Shown here one piece after another: positions 11,959-21,540 of a stretch of DNA of 64,000 nucleotides. Origin of the DNA: Clostridium gelidum. Its GTDB lineage: Bacteria; Bacillota; Clostridia; Clostridiales; Clostridiaceae. The stretch lies in contig NZ_AP024849.1 in assembly GCF_019977655.1 (NCBI RefSeq), forward strand, positions 5,179,001 to 5,243,000, given 5' to 3'. The translations under genes and the position numbers were made by a program. The stretch's first letter is position 1. Each line of letters begins with the position of its first letter. The notes under the pieces are model-generated. The model ran no database searches. It worked only from the letters and a program-made list of their open reading frames with translations, and was not told where the DNA came from.

Positions 11959-12744
11959 TTACATTAAGTCTGAATCGTCAATACCATCCGAGTCACCAGC
12001 TACTGCTACTTTACTTTCTTTTGCTATTGATTGAATGTGGAATATAGCGCAAATAACACCTATTGCTCCAAAACCAATCAAGTTAACACCAGTAAATGCT
12101 GCTAGTATGAATCCAATAAAGAAGAATGGCATTAATGACTTAATATTCATCATGTTAATTACCATTGCATATCCTACAACTACTATAAATCCACCGGATA
12201 CTTGAAGTCCTCTTGTAATTACTGGTGGAATAGCTGCAAGCATTGCGTTTACAGCATCTGTACCCGCTAGCATTCCTACTATAGCAGCTGGTACAGCTAC
12301 ACGGATTCCTTGAAGTGATAATCCTAAGAAATGACACATTTCTATGCCTCTTGTATTACCAGTCTCTGCATATTTATCAGCTAAATGTTGGAAAAATACT
12401 GTTATTGTTCTTACAAATATAGTAAGTACTTGTCCTGCTGCTGCAATTGGAATTGCTACTGCTATACCTGCTCCAATTGATTGATGTCCAACTACTACAA
12501 GTACTGTTGAAATTACACTTGCAAGGGCTGCATCTGGTGCCATTGCTGCACCAACATTCATCCACCCAAGTGCTAACATTTCAAGTGTTCCACCTAATAT
12601 AATTCCTGTTTGAATATCTCCAAGTACAAGTCCGACTAGTGTACATGCAACTAATGGTCTGTGAAATTGTGCTTCATCAAGTACGCTTCCCATACCAGCA
12701 ATTGCTGCAACTATTACTAATAAAATTAATTGTAAAGTGTTCAT
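11959..12744 (-). CDS. levF: PTS mannose/fructose/sorbose family IIC component
   Basis: A 261-residue integral membrane IIC subunit with about seven hydrophobic segments. It begins MNTLQLILLVIVAAIAGMGS and contains the IIC signature around LDEAQFHRPLVACTLVGLVL and GGTLEMLALGWMNVGAAMAPD. It forms the translocation channel with IID. The gene lies 22 bp upstream of the IID gene and 49 bp downstream of IIB, with a good RBS, so it is part of one transcript. Confidence 0.93.
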   Translation of the reverse strand: MNTLQLILLVIVAAIAGMGSVLDEAQFHRPLVACTLVGLVLGDIQTGIILGGTLEMLALGWMNVGAAMAPDAALASVISTVLVVVGHQSIGAGIAVAIPIAAAGQVLTIFVRTITVFFQHLADKYAETGNTRGIEMCHFLGLSLQGIRVAVPAAIVGMLAGTDAVNAMLAAIPPVITRGLQVSGGFIVVVGYAMVINMMNIKSLMPFFFIGFILAAFTGVNLIGFGAIGVICAIFHIQSIAKESKVAVAGDSDGIDDSDLM

Positions 12745-12793
12745 TATAATTCCTCTCTTTCTTCTTTTAATTATATAAAATTTAATTTTATAT

Positions 12794-13285
12794 CTATATA
12801 AGTTTTAACTCTTTTAATCTATCCATTAAGTTAATCTTGTTATCTTTTGCTAATTTTCTTACCTCTAATTCGATACCTTTTTCATTAAGCTTTTTAAATG
12901 CTTCAATATCAACATCATTCATACATAATGCGTTTGTAATTTGTTTGTCACCGGCTTTAAAACACATTCCACCAACGTTTACAGATTTAATATCTATTCC
13001 GCCTTCAACCATTCTTAATACATCTGTAGGGTTTGTAAATAAAAATAAAGTTTTGAAACTGTCAAATTTAGGATTGTTATATGCTTCAATTGCTTTTGCT
13101 ATTGGAAGCACATATGCTTTTATTCCTGGTGGTGATACTTGAATTACTAATTGTTTTCTCAAATCATCTGCTGCAACTTCATCACTACAAGCAAATATTC
13201 TATTGCACCCACTCTCTTTCGTCCAAACTGTTGCAACTTGTCCATGTATTAATCTGTCGTCTATTCTTACAAAACTAATTTCCAT
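12794..13285 (-). CDS. levE: PTS mannose/fructose/sorbose family IIB component
   Basis: A cytoplasmic phosphocarrier of 163 residues. The N-terminal active-site motif RIDDRLIHGQV places the phosphorylated histidine at His14. It accepts phosphate from IIA (LevD) and passes it to the incoming sugar at the IIC-IID channel. Length and motif match the mannose-class IIB family. It is a separate polypeptide from IIA, as in the B. subtilis levDEFG operon. Confidence 0.94.
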   Translation of the reverse strand: MEISFVRIDDRLIHGQVATVWTKESGCNRIFACSDEVAADDLRKQLVIQVSPPGIKAYVLPIAKAIEAYNNPKFDSFKTLFLFTNPTDVLRMVEGGIDIKSVNVGGMCFKAGDKQITNALCMNDVDIEAFKKLNEKGIELEVRKLAKDNKINLMDRLKELKLI

Positions 13286-13362
13286 TTCCTATACCTCACT
13301 TTTTTTAATTTATATTTGCTTTATAAAAAATTACATATAATTTTTATAACTGTTTGAAAATT

Positions 13363-13785
13363 CTATACCATTTCATCTTCTATATCTGTTTGAATATTTT
13401 TAGTTAAAACTCTAATAGCTTCTTTACCCGAATTTTCTGCAATTGCTAATAATTCTGATAAGCTTGAAAAATCTCTACTTCCCAAAGTTTCTAAAATCAT
13501 TGGAAGATTAACTCCAGCTACAATTTCCATATTGTCATGTTTCATTGCAATAATACTAGCTGCATTAAATGGACTTCCTCCAAAAAGGTCTACCATAAAT
13601 AAGACTCCATCTGCGCAATCTAATTCATTTATAAGCTTATTATATTTTTCTAATAGGTTTTCTACACCTTCACCTGGTTTAAAAGTGACAGTACCCACAT
13701 TTTCTTGAGTTCCAAAAATCATTTCTGCTGATTTAAGAATTTCTTCTGAAAACATACCATGGGTACCTATTATTACTGAGATCAT
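13363..13785 (-). CDS. levD: PTS mannose/fructose/sorbose family IIA component
   Basis: First gene of the lev PTS operon: a 140-residue IIA domain with the phosphorylation site His9 in MISVIIGTHGMFSEE. It takes phosphate from HPr. The family motifs VLFMVDLFGGSPFNA and VAGVNLPMILE are present. Its start lies 55 bp downstream of a sigma-54 -24/-12 element, matching LevR-dependent transcription. Some IIA(Man) proteins also phosphorylate the LevR-type activator, giving negative feedback when no substrate is transported; that is family knowledge. Confidence 0.94.
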   Translation of the reverse strand: MISVIIGTHGMFSEEILKSAEMIFGTQENVGTVTFKPGEGVENLLEKYNKLINELDCADGVLFMVDLFGGSPFNAASIIAMKHDNMEIVAGVNLPMILETLGSRDFSSLSELLAIAENSGKEAIRVLTKNIQTDIEDEMV

Positions 13786-13840
13786 TATTTCATCATCCTT
13801 TCACTACTACATATATTGTTTCTATACTAAATTATATAAA

Positions 13841-13856
13841 GCAATTAGCATGCCAA
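13841..13856 (-). promoter_or_regulatory. Sigma-54 (-24/-12) promoter of levDEFG
   Basis: The minus strand reads TTGGCATGCTAATTGC, which has the GG-N10-GC spacing and TGGCA/TTGC hexamers of sigma-54 promoters. It is followed by levD and preceded by a large dyad for the activator. Adjacent LevR carries the GAFTGA sigma-54 contact motif, which supports the call. Confidence 0.88.
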
Positions 13857-13860
13857 ATAA

Positions 13861-13939
13861 GAGTGTAAATACAAATATATGATGCTCAAGTAAGGTTTTT
13901 ACTTATTTATTAATAATTGAATATTTTGTTTTACACTCT
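13861..13939 (-). promoter_or_regulatory. Upstream activating sequence for LevR at the levD promoter
   Basis: Inverted arms GAGTGTAAATACAAATAT (13861-13878) and ATATTTTGTTTTACACTC (13921-13938) lie just upstream of the sigma-54 promoter. The same two arms with the same spacing class appear upstream of the second sigma-54 promoter, at 16995-17073. Position and duplication fit the binding site of the sigma-54 activator LevR; binding is inferred. Confidence 0.72.
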
Positions 13940-14001
13940 AACTTCTCAAATTACATACTTATAATTAAATTCAACACAGTTATCTCTTAAATTTAAGAGA
14001 A

Positions 14002-16809
14002 TTAACACACCTTTATAATGTCAGCAATATAATATATTTCGTCATCAGTTAAATTTATTGATAATGCAGTTTTAAAAATTAAGCTAGCTTCCTTTAATGC
14101 TTGTATAGTTTGTTTATCAAATTCTAAATTGTCATTATCATATGTTAATCCATTGTTCAGAAGCATTCTTTCTAGTGCACATGCAACATGAAATATAATT
14201 CTTAATTTAACTGGATTTTCAAAATTTATATTCACTGATTTTTCAATTAAATTCACAAATTCATCTAATAACGAATAGATCTTTTTAGGATTAAGAAATG
14301 TTATAAATTCACTAAGAGTTTGTATGCAGAGATTTTTAAAAATTATTTGATTTTCTCCTCTATTAATAATAGGTTGAATATTTTTACCTTCTATAATATT
14401 TATTAGAATACTTTCTCCTGTCCCATCAATCAATTGCTCTATGGATATAAAAGGAATCCCAATATTAGGGTTTTCAATACCTATAATAGCTAAAATATTA
14501 TTTTCTTCAGAAATCTCACTAATTGACTTAGTTAAATTATTCAATCCAAGTGGAATAGTGTTGATATTTTCAGAGCCAATATTATTCGTAACATTTTCTA
14601 CTAATTCTTTAAGTTTAATTGCTGCACCTTTTCCAGTAGAACAAATAGTAATTATAACTTTTTCATGTTCTTTCTTTTCTTGAGTAAGTTGTGTAGTTAT
14701 GTTATTAGTATATCCTCTAAAATCAGTAAGTAAGTATGAATAAACAGAATTTAAATCTGTATCACAAACAGAACATTTTCTAACAGCTTCTAATACTAAT
14801 GGGGTAGATACCATATCAACACTTTTAGTAATAATATTAGTTTTTTCAGTAATAACATCACTGAAACTATTTAGAGATCCCATATCAACTAAAAGCAAAA
14901 CTCCCTTCCCCTCATTAACTGCTTTAACCTTTTCAATAACAGTTTCTAAGATGTCAGAAGGATTCATTTCAAGTGGCATATCAACTGCTAGAATATTATC
15001 AGCATCAAAAAGTTTTTTAGCTAAGCTAACCATACCCGTAGCAATACTTGAACCATGTGCCGCTACTACAATACCTACTCTTTCTTGACGAGATGACTCT
15101 TGTATTGAATTCAAAAGTAATGCTAAATACTCTATTTCTACATTAGGTATACTAATATTAAATTTCTTTTCTATAAGTTTATGAATATCTTTAGCCACCT
15201 CATATTCTTTACTTTCAATTGATATTGATAAATCAATGTTTGATTCAAAAGAAACAGTATTTTTTTTAATACGATTAAATAATGCGCTAAAATGAAGACT
15301 TATAGCATAAATGAATCTTTCATTTAGTTTTTTATTTAATTTATTTTCAGCTAATATTTTTATTTCTTCTGCAAAATCAACAATACCTTTATCAACAATC
15401 TTTAATAGCCCTTCTCTACGATTTATATCATTCTTAAACCTCTCGTAAAACCGTTTTAAATGTATATTTATATCTGTAGTTATAAAACTCTTTATTTCCT
15501 CATCATTCATTCCTTCTTCTTGAAGAAGAGAAGTTTTATTTTCTATTATGCTATAAATATTAAATGGTGTTTCATAATCATCTGTTTCTAAAAATGTTTT
15601 ATTACCATCAGGCTGAATAGTAATACTACTTGGCATCATATTCCACATAGTTGTATTATCTTTGGTTTGATTTCCAAATGTTAGTATTCCACTTTTTATA
15701 TTTGGAGGTAATAGTGCTAAATTTATCTCTATATCTTTATTTGTGTTAATACAATTAAAAAATCCCTTTGCACAAACTAACTGTATATTGGATTTTAATT
15801 GTCCAACATTTCCATATGTAGTGCTACCTATTAAAGCTTTTATAGCTTCTGATGAAATTGTAATAGTTTTATTTACTCTCTGAGCTTCCTTTGAAATCAG
15901 ATATTGCACCAATTCTAACTTTTCATCAATAGGTCTTTCCTCAAAAGCAGGAATATTTATAGTTATAGGAATTCTTCTAACAAAAGTATTAAGCAATGTA
16001 GAACTCGGATCTTCTGTTGTAGCTCCAATCAATAATACACTTGCTTTCCGGTGCCTATCGCTCTCTCCAAGCTTATTATATGTACCTGTATCCATAAAAT
16101 AAAAAACCATTTCTTGACCTTCTGGTGGTAATCTATGTATTTCATCTAAAAACAATATACCACCATCTGCTTTTTCAACTATACCTTCCTTTTCTTTTTC
16201 AGCACCTGTGAATGCACCTTTAACATAACCAAATATATAAGATAAAAGAAGTTGTGGATTATTACTATAGTCCGCACAATTAAATATAATAAATGGTGGA
16301 TCTTCAGTCAGCTCTTTTATATGCTTATAATATTCATACATCATATTTGCAAACAAACTTTTACCAACGCCTGTACTGCCAATTATTAATGTGTGAAGAC
16401 CATTTGGTGGATATAACAAAGCAGCTTTAGCTTGTTCTATTTGATTTTTTAGACTTGTGTTAAAACCAATTAAAGAATTGAAAGGTGACTTATCTTCTTG
16501 TTTAGCATCTGATGCATCGCTAATAAAATTACTAATTTCTATAATTTCATCGCAATCATCATTTAGCGTTACATTTAATATTTTTATAAATTGCTCTCTA
16601 TCAAAATACAGAACAGGTCTATTTATAATCTTAATTATTTTCTTTTCCCTACAAAGAGTATTAAGTTCTCTTGATACATTACTTCTTAACATTTGAAGAT
16701 GCTCTCCAACTTCTTGAGCACTAAATCCCTTTATTTTCAATAATTTTTCTTTAGTAAATGCTTTAGAATTTGATAATATATAGTCATAAATCTTATCAAT
16801 TTGTTTCAT
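14002..16809 (-). CDS. levR: LevR-type sigma-54-dependent activator with PTS regulation domains
   Basis: A 935-residue transcriptional activator of the lev PTS operon. An N-terminal winged-helix DNA-binding region (1-75) is followed by an AAA+ domain with Walker A GSTGVGKS (144-151), the GAFTGA sigma-54 loop (198-203) and Walker B LFLDEIH (219-225). PRD1 (His506 in AISLHFSAL) comes next. Then come an EIIA(Man)-like domain (His585 in AAHGSS), an EIIB(Gat)-like region near 715-810 (TICSTGKGAA) and a C-terminal PRD2 (His874 in IIFHVACALERML). Phosphorylation of these histidines by HPr or PTS enzymes sets activity in B. subtilis LevR. Its own upstream region carries a matching sigma-54 promoter and activator site, so autoactivation is likely. 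Confidence 0.95.
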   Translation of the reverse strand: MKQIDKIYDYILSNSKAFTKEKLLKIKGFSAQEVGEHLQMLRSNVSRELNTLCREKKIIKIINRPVLYFDREQFIKILNVTLNDDCDEIIEISNFISDASDAKQEDKSPFNSLIGFNTSLKNQIEQAKAALLYPPNGLHTLIIGSTGVGKSLFANMMYEYYKHIKELTEDPPFIIFNCADYSNNPQLLLSYIFGYVKGAFTGAEKEKEGIVEKADGGILFLDEIHRLPPEGQEMVFYFMDTGTYNKLGESDRHRKASVLLIGATTEDPSSTLLNTFVRRIPITINIPAFEERPIDEKLELVQYLISKEAQRVNKTITISSEAIKALIGSTTYGNVGQLKSNIQLVCAKGFFNCINTNKDIEINLALLPPNIKSGILTFGNQTKDNTTMWNMMPSSITIQPDGNKTFLETDDYETPFNIYSIIENKTSLLQEEGMNDEEIKSFITTDINIHLKRFYERFKNDINRREGLLKIVDKGIVDFAEEIKILAENKLNKKLNERFIYAISLHFSALFNRIKKNTVSFESNIDLSISIESKEYEVAKDIHKLIEKKFNISIPNVEIEYLALLLNSIQESSRQERVGIVVAAHGSSIATGMVSLAKKLFDADNILAVDMPLEMNPSDILETVIEKVKAVNEGKGVLLLVDMGSLNSFSDVITEKTNIITKSVDMVSTPLVLEAVRKCSVCDTDLNSVYSYLLTDFRGYTNNITTQLTQEKKEHEKVIITICSTGKGAAIKLKELVENVTNNIGSENINTIPLGLNNLTKSISEISEENNILAIIGIENPNIGIPFISIEQLIDGTGESILINIIEGKNIQPIINRGENQIIFKNLCIQTLSEFITFLNPKKIYSLLDEFVNLIEKSVNINFENPVKLRIIFHVACALERMLLNNGLTYDNDNLEFDKQTIQALKEASLIFKTALSINLTDDEIYYIADIIKVC

Positions 16810-16975
16810 TAATTAATACCTCCTTTTAACCTATATTTTTAATATGTACTTATTCTAGCTAATAAGTTCAAAATAATTTGTCCTTCTATTTAATTATTAG
16901 GTAAAATTTCAAAGCAAGTATTTATAATTACTGAAAGTAACCTTTACATTTTATTACTTGTCTAATAATATAAAA

Positions 16976-16991
16976 GCAATTAGTATGCCAA
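16976..16991 (-). promoter_or_regulatory. Second sigma-54 promoter, upstream of levR
   Basis: The minus strand reads TTGGCATACTAATTGC, differing from the levD promoter by one base within GG-N10-GC. It points at levR, whose start codon is 167 bp away with no other gene between. Confidence 0.82.
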
Positions 16992-16994
16992 AAA

Positions 16995-17094
16995 GCGTGT
17001 AAATAAAAAATATATTCTACTAATTTAAGTTTCTCACATACTTTTAGTAACTAAATATTTTTATTTTACACACTTGATTTTCTTTTTACACACT
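16995..17094 (-). promoter_or_regulatory. Second LevR-type upstream activating sequence
   Basis: The arms GCGTGTAAATAAAAAATATA (16995-17014) and AAATATTTTTATTTTACACAC (17053-17073) repeat the dyad seen at levD. An extra half-site TTTTTACACAC follows at 17083-17093. The remaining bases of 16810-17233 are AT-rich, with a weak hairpin near 17161-17209 that may end the fructokinase transcript. Confidence 0.7.
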
Positions 17095-17233
17095 AGTATT
17101 CATATTTAACACAATTTTTTCTTTAGTTTTAAATAGTTAACATGTATGTAGTGTTAGGAATATGGGAGGTTCAAAAAAATAACCATTTATATTCTTTCAG
17201 CTCCCTATAATTATATTTTTATAATAAAAGACA

Positions 17234-18181
17234 TTAATATAACTCTTTTATTTCGCTTAATGTAGGCATTGATGCTATTGCTCCATAGTTGGTGCATGTA
17301 ATTGCTCCTACTTTATTAGCAACTGCAATTATATTTTTCCATTCTTCAAAACTTATATTACGTTTATCTTCAATATCAGATACTTGTTTTAATACAGCTC
17401 CAACAAATGCATCTCCAGCACCAGTTGAATCTACTTGCTTAATTTCCATAGATGAAATTATTTCATTTTCTCCATTAACACTTAGATATGTTCCCTTAGA
17501 GCCTAAAGTAATAGTTACAACTTTAACTCCTAATTCATGTAACTTATTAACTCCTGCTGTTATGTCTTTTTCTTTAGTCAATAAAAATAATTCTTCATCG
17601 CTTAACTTAGTAAAATCACTTTGTTTTATAAATTTAATACTATCATCAATAAACCAATCTAATTTGTCTGAAGTAATTAATGCGTCACGATAATTGGGAT
17701 CAAAAGACACATAAATATTATTAGATTTTGCGTATTCCAATAACTTATAATAAGTCTCCTTTAATTCTCCTTCTAAAAACCCTGTAGCTGAACCAAAATG
17801 AATTATATCTGAACTAGCTATCTTTGATAAATCAATATTTCCAAATGAATATTCACCATCACTACCTCTTAAAAAATCAAAATTACGTTCTCCATTTTCA
17901 TCAATTCCAACTAAAGCTATTGTTGTACTACCTTTTTTTACCGCCATCTCAGTATTTATATTTAAATCCTTCAATAAAGCAATTAAATATGTTCCAAAGA
18001 AATCATTTCCTACTTGACCTAAAAAATATGCATTACCTTCTAATTTAGTAATACTTGCTGCTACATTGGCAGGAGCTCCACCTGCTTTTTTCTCAAATTT
18101 TTCTCCATTTATTAACCCTTTGTTGTCAACACAAACCATATCAATTAAAAGTTCACCAATACAAAAAATATTTTTATTCAT
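17234..18181 (-). CDS. scrK: Fructokinase, PfkB/ribokinase family
   Basis: A 315-residue sugar kinase that phosphorylates fructose released by sucrose or fructo-oligosaccharide hydrolysis. Both PfkB signatures are present: AGGAPANVAASITKLEG near residue 33, and DSTGAGDAFVGAVL near residue 251 with the catalytic Asp in GAGD. The start GELLIDMV is typical of fructokinases. It is the last gene of the operon with the GH32 hydrolase and the ABC importer, which supports fructose rather than another sugar. A hairpin in the 165-bp gap to the GH32 gene may reduce its expression. Confidence 0.9.
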   Translation of the reverse strand: MNKNIFCIGELLIDMVCVDNKGLINGEKFEKKAGGAPANVAASITKLEGNAYFLGQVGNDFFGTYLIALLKDLNINTEMAVKKGSTTIALVGIDENGERNFDFLRGSDGEYSFGNIDLSKIASSDIIHFGSATGFLEGELKETYYKLLEYAKSNNIYVSFDPNYRDALITSDKLDWFIDDSIKFIKQSDFTKLSDEELFLLTKEKDITAGVNKLHELGVKVVTITLGSKGTYLSVNGENEIISSMEIKQVDSTGAGDAFVGAVLKQVSDIEDKRNISFEEWKNIIAVANKVGAITCTNYGAIASMPTLSEIKELY

Positions 18182-18346
18182 CTTTAATCTCCTTGTCTAA
18201 TTTAAAATAGTTGCTTGCAGAATTCTGCAAGCACTAATTATATATTTTTAAATGCCTATTTTATGCTTTATAAATAAGGCTATATTTTTCTATAAATTCA
18301 CTTAAAAGTGACCAAATTATTTAATTTAGTCACCTTTAAAATATTT

Positions 18347-19834
18347 CTACTTTACAGCAATATCATGTTTTTCGATATTGATTGTAGCATTACCTTTTGC
18401 GTAAAATGAAATATCAGTTGCATCTAAATCAGTGTAAAAAGTAGATGTCATTACTTGTTCACCATCATTCACAAAAATTTCTACAGAGTATTTATCAATG
18501 ATTAATCTTAATTTTATCTTTCCACTTTGATTTCTAACATTCATTTCTCTCTTATGCAGTGCATCGCAAAGTCTTGCTGAATAACTTCTATCAAATGAAA
18601 CTAAATTCTTCTTTGTATCAAAGTTAATTAAAGTTTCATATTCCTCATTTTGGGCTATCTTAATTGTAAAATCTTCACAATCATTTCCATCAATCTCAAC
18701 AGTCATATCTATTTCTCTTCCTGAAATTCCCTCTAATTTAGTATCACCTTTAATCAACACATTTTTATATTCCACATCATTCTTATAATAATTTTTAATC
18801 TCTCTAATTGGATTTTGAATTAAATGACCATCCTTTATTGTAAGTTCCCTAGGTAAACTCATCATCCCACACCATTTAAAATCTCTAGGAACAATATTAT
18901 TTTTCCATGACTGCATCCATCCAATCATAATGCGCCTTCCGTCTTCAGTTTCAAGTGTTTGTGGTGCATAAAAATCTAAACCAAAGTCTATAGTCCCATA
19001 ATTTTTCCTATCAAATTTATGATTTTCTTTATCATATTGTCCAATTAAATATACTGTGTTGTGCCCATTATGAAATTTTAATCCTTCTGCTTTTACTTCT
19101 TGTGGTGAAATTATCATAATATCATTTCCATCAATATTAAAGAAATCTGGACATTCCCACATACGCCCTATCTTATTTTCACATCTATCAAGAGTGGTAA
19201 CCAAAGTCCAGCCTCTTAAATCTTTTGATTTATATAAAAGAATTTGTCCACTTCCATCAGCATGTCTACTACCAATTACTGCATAGAACTCGTCTCCATC
19301 CTTCCATATCTTTGGGTCTCTAAAATCTTCTAGGTTGCTACCTTCTGGTAATGAATCACTTGTAATAACAGGATTGCATTCTAATTTTTCATAATCTACA
19401 CCATCTCCAATTGCAATACATTGTGTTTGCCTAATAAGATGTGTACCATCCTCTTGAATTTTATCTAGTACTCCAGTATACATAAGTATATGTTTACCCT
19501 CTGATTCTACAGCGCTTCCTGAAAAACAGCCTTCCATATCATATGCTTCATCAGGTGCAAGAGCTGTTGGTAGCTGCTCCCACTTTATAAAATCTTTTGT
19601 TTTATTATGCCCCCAATGCATTGGTCCCCATTTAGTATCATATGGATAATATTGATAGAAAAGATGATATTCTCCTTCGAACTTTGAAAATCCATTTGGG
19701 TCATTAATCCAACCTACTGGTGCAGATAAATGAAATGAAGGTTTCTGTCCTTCCGGAATATTCTTTATAGCTTCTTCTTCAAAAACTCTTACTTTGTCTA
19801 AAATTTCACTATTACTGCTCACTATATTATTCAT
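18347..19834 (-). CDS. scrB: Intracellular GH32 beta-fructofuranosidase (SusH/ScrB-like)
   Basis: A cytoplasmic GH32 enzyme of 495 residues without a signal peptide. It has WINDPNGFSK (nucleophile Asp45), EDFRDPKIW, and MWECPDFF with the acid/base Glu. It should cleave sucrose or short fructo-oligosaccharides imported by the adjacent ABC system. The ATG at 19834 is preferred over the one at 19840 because the RBS AAAGGA lies only one base from the latter. It closely resembles the enzyme at 1-1505, for example SGSAxxxxxKHxLMYTxxLD and the Cys-Met-rich end. Gene order with the importer matches the pneumococcal sus locus. Confidence 0.92.
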   Translation of the reverse strand: MNNIVSSNSEILDKVRVFEEEAIKNIPEGQKPSFHLSAPVGWINDPNGFSKFEGEYHLFYQYYPYDTKWGPMHWGHNKTKDFIKWEQLPTALAPDEAYDMEGCFSGSAVESEGKHILMYTGVLDKIQEDGTHLIRQTQCIAIGDGVDYEKLECNPVITSDSLPEGSNLEDFRDPKIWKDGDEFYAVIGSRHADGSGQILLYKSKDLRGWTLVTTLDRCENKIGRMWECPDFFNIDGNDIMIISPQEVKAEGLKFHNGHNTVYLIGQYDKENHKFDRKNYGTIDFGLDFYAPQTLETEDGRRIMIGWMQSWKNNIVPRDFKWCGMMSLPRELTIKDGHLIQNPIREIKNYYKNDVEYKNVLIKGDTKLEGISGREIDMTVEIDGNDCEDFTIKIAQNEEYETLINFDTKKNLVSFDRSYSARLCDALHKREMNVRNQSGKIKLRLIIDKYSVEIFVNDGEQVMTSTFYTDLDATDISFYAKGNATINIEKHDIAVK

Positions 19835-19865
19835 AATCATTTCCTTTCAATTATCATATATATTA

Positions 19866-19891
19866 CATAAGCGACCCTAAAGTCGCTTATG
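19866..19891 (-). repeat. Intra-operon stem-loop after the binding-protein gene
   Basis: A perfect 10-bp stem CATAAGCGAC/GTCGCTTATG sits 8 bp past the binding-protein stop codon and upstream of the GH32 gene. No T-tract follows on the minus strand, so it is more like the 3'-stabilising or attenuating stem-loops that raise binding-protein levels over downstream genes. Confidence 0.6.
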
Positions 19892-19899
19892 AAAGTTAT

Positions 19900-21510
19900 T
19901 TATTTTGCAAAATATGCATCTAAGTATTTTTGTTTAATTTCTAATATTTTTGGCAATCCAAGTTTGTCCATTTCTTCTAAATATGAACTCCACTCTTCAT
20001 CAACACCGCCGTTTAAAATCCATTCAGCTTTTTTACGTTCTGTAAATGCTTTTACTGCTGTTTCATATTGTGTAAGTGCTTCTATATCTTCCTGAGTCAT
20101 AAATACAGGTGGATAGTTATATTCAGCTTTCATATCTTTTACATAAGTTTTATGAAGTATATCTAATCTTTCTTGTGCATCATCTGGACTTGTTGTATAT
20201 TTTCCATAATAATCATTAAGAATAACAGCTGGTCCACCAACAAATTGATTTGCACGAACTTCCCATGGTGATGCTGTACCTAATGGTAAATGCTTCAAAG
20301 TTTTATCTGCTGTTAATTCAAATACATTTTTACTTTTTTCATCGCCGTATGTTCCCCAATTATCTTGTACTGATTGAAGAGGATCATATAACTTATCTAT
20401 CCATTTTGCTGTTAATTCTAAATTTTTATTTGCCGATGTTACAACACATCTTCCTAAATCAAACCCATATCCATTTGATCTAGGAACATTAACATTTCCA
20501 TTAGGACCTGCAAGTGCTGGAAGTGGAATATAATCCTCTTTATTTACGGCTACATTAGCTTTATCCCAAGTGAAAAACATACCATAACGATCATTTTTTC
20601 CTTTTGCTACAAATGTATCCCACTTTTGAGTGAATGCTTCTTGATCTACAAGACCTTCTGCTTGAAGCTTATTAAGATATTTAATACCTTCTTTATATCC
20701 ATCTTGAACAGTTGAATAAACAACTTTCTTATCATTATTCACTAAATAATGGTCACCATTATCTCCTAATCCAAAAGCTCCAAGTAATATAGCTGGATCT
20801 TGATCCCCATTGTTTATAATAAATGACATAGGAATCACATCTGTTTTCCCTTCTGGATGTTTATCTCTAAATGCTTTTAGAACTGTAATTAACTCATCAG
20901 TTGTTTTTGGTACTTGAAGACCTAATTCGTCAAGCCATTTTTTATTTATCCATGGAATATCTCCAACAGCTTGAATAGCTTCCTTTCCACTTCCTAATTC
21001 CTCTATCCATGGGAATGAATAAATATGACCATCTGGTGCAGTAATCATTTTCTTATACTCTGGTTTTGCTTCTAGAATTTTTGATAAATTTGGCATATCT
21101 TTTGCTATTAAATCTTCAACTGGAATAATAACTCCTTGTTTTGAATAACGAAGCAAATCATTATTGTTCATACCAGCATTAAATACTACATCTGGAAGTG
21201 TATCTTTTTTTGATAATGCTAAATTCTTTTTATCAGGAAATTGATCATCTGTATAACACGTCCAATCGATATGCACATTTGTTTCTTTCTCTAATCTTTG
21301 AAAAATAAGTCTTTCATTTGGATCTTGAGTTGAAATTGATGGCGCACTTGTAAGCATTTTTAAATTAGCTGTTTCTTTTAATGGAAATGAAACATCCTTT
21401 AATGTAGCTGTATCTGTTTTCTTGCTTGAGCTACCACATGCTGTAAATGACAATACTGTTAACATAGCTAATGAAATACTAACCAACTTTTTAATTTTAT
21501 TTTTTCCCAT
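19900..21510 (-). CDS. Extracellular solute-binding lipoprotein for oligosaccharides (SusX/FusA-like)
   Basis: A 536-residue binding protein of an ABC sugar importer. The N-terminus MGKNKIKKLVSISLAM leads to a lipobox LSFTACGSS with lipidated Cys25. The large size and features such as NERLIFQRLEKETNVHIDW and PDVVFNAG match the long LplA/FusA class rather than MalE. In Streptococcus pneumoniae a similar protein next to a GH32 enzyme binds fructo-oligosaccharides. Two permease genes precede it and a GH32 gene follows. The substrate is inferred from this context. Confidence 0.88.
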   Translation of the reverse strand: MGKNKIKKLVSISLAMLTVLSFTACGSSSKKTDTATLKDVSFPLKETANLKMLTSAPSISTQDPNERLIFQRLEKETNVHIDWTCYTDDQFPDKKNLALSKKDTLPDVVFNAGMNNNDLLRYSKQGVIIPVEDLIAKDMPNLSKILEAKPEYKKMITAPDGHIYSFPWIEELGSGKEAIQAVGDIPWINKKWLDELGLQVPKTTDELITVLKAFRDKHPEGKTDVIPMSFIINNGDQDPAILLGAFGLGDNGDHYLVNNDKKVVYSTVQDGYKEGIKYLNKLQAEGLVDQEAFTQKWDTFVAKGKNDRYGMFFTWDKANVAVNKEDYIPLPALAGPNGNVNVPRSNGYGFDLGRCVVTSANKNLELTAKWIDKLYDPLQSVQDNWGTYGDEKSKNVFELTADKTLKHLPLGTASPWEVRANQFVGGPAVILNDYYGKYTTSPDDAQERLDILHKTYVKDMKAEYNYPPVFMTQEDIEALTQYETAVKAFTERKKAEWILNGGVDEEWSSYLEEMDKLGLPKILEIKQKYLDAYFAK

Positions 21511-21540
21511 ATTATTTCCCCATCCTTTTTTTATATATTT

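Noticed and set aside
16995..17094. A promoter-proximal riboswitch upstream of levR
   Set aside because: The structure is explained by the duplicated activator dyad shared with levD and matches no riboswitch core I know.
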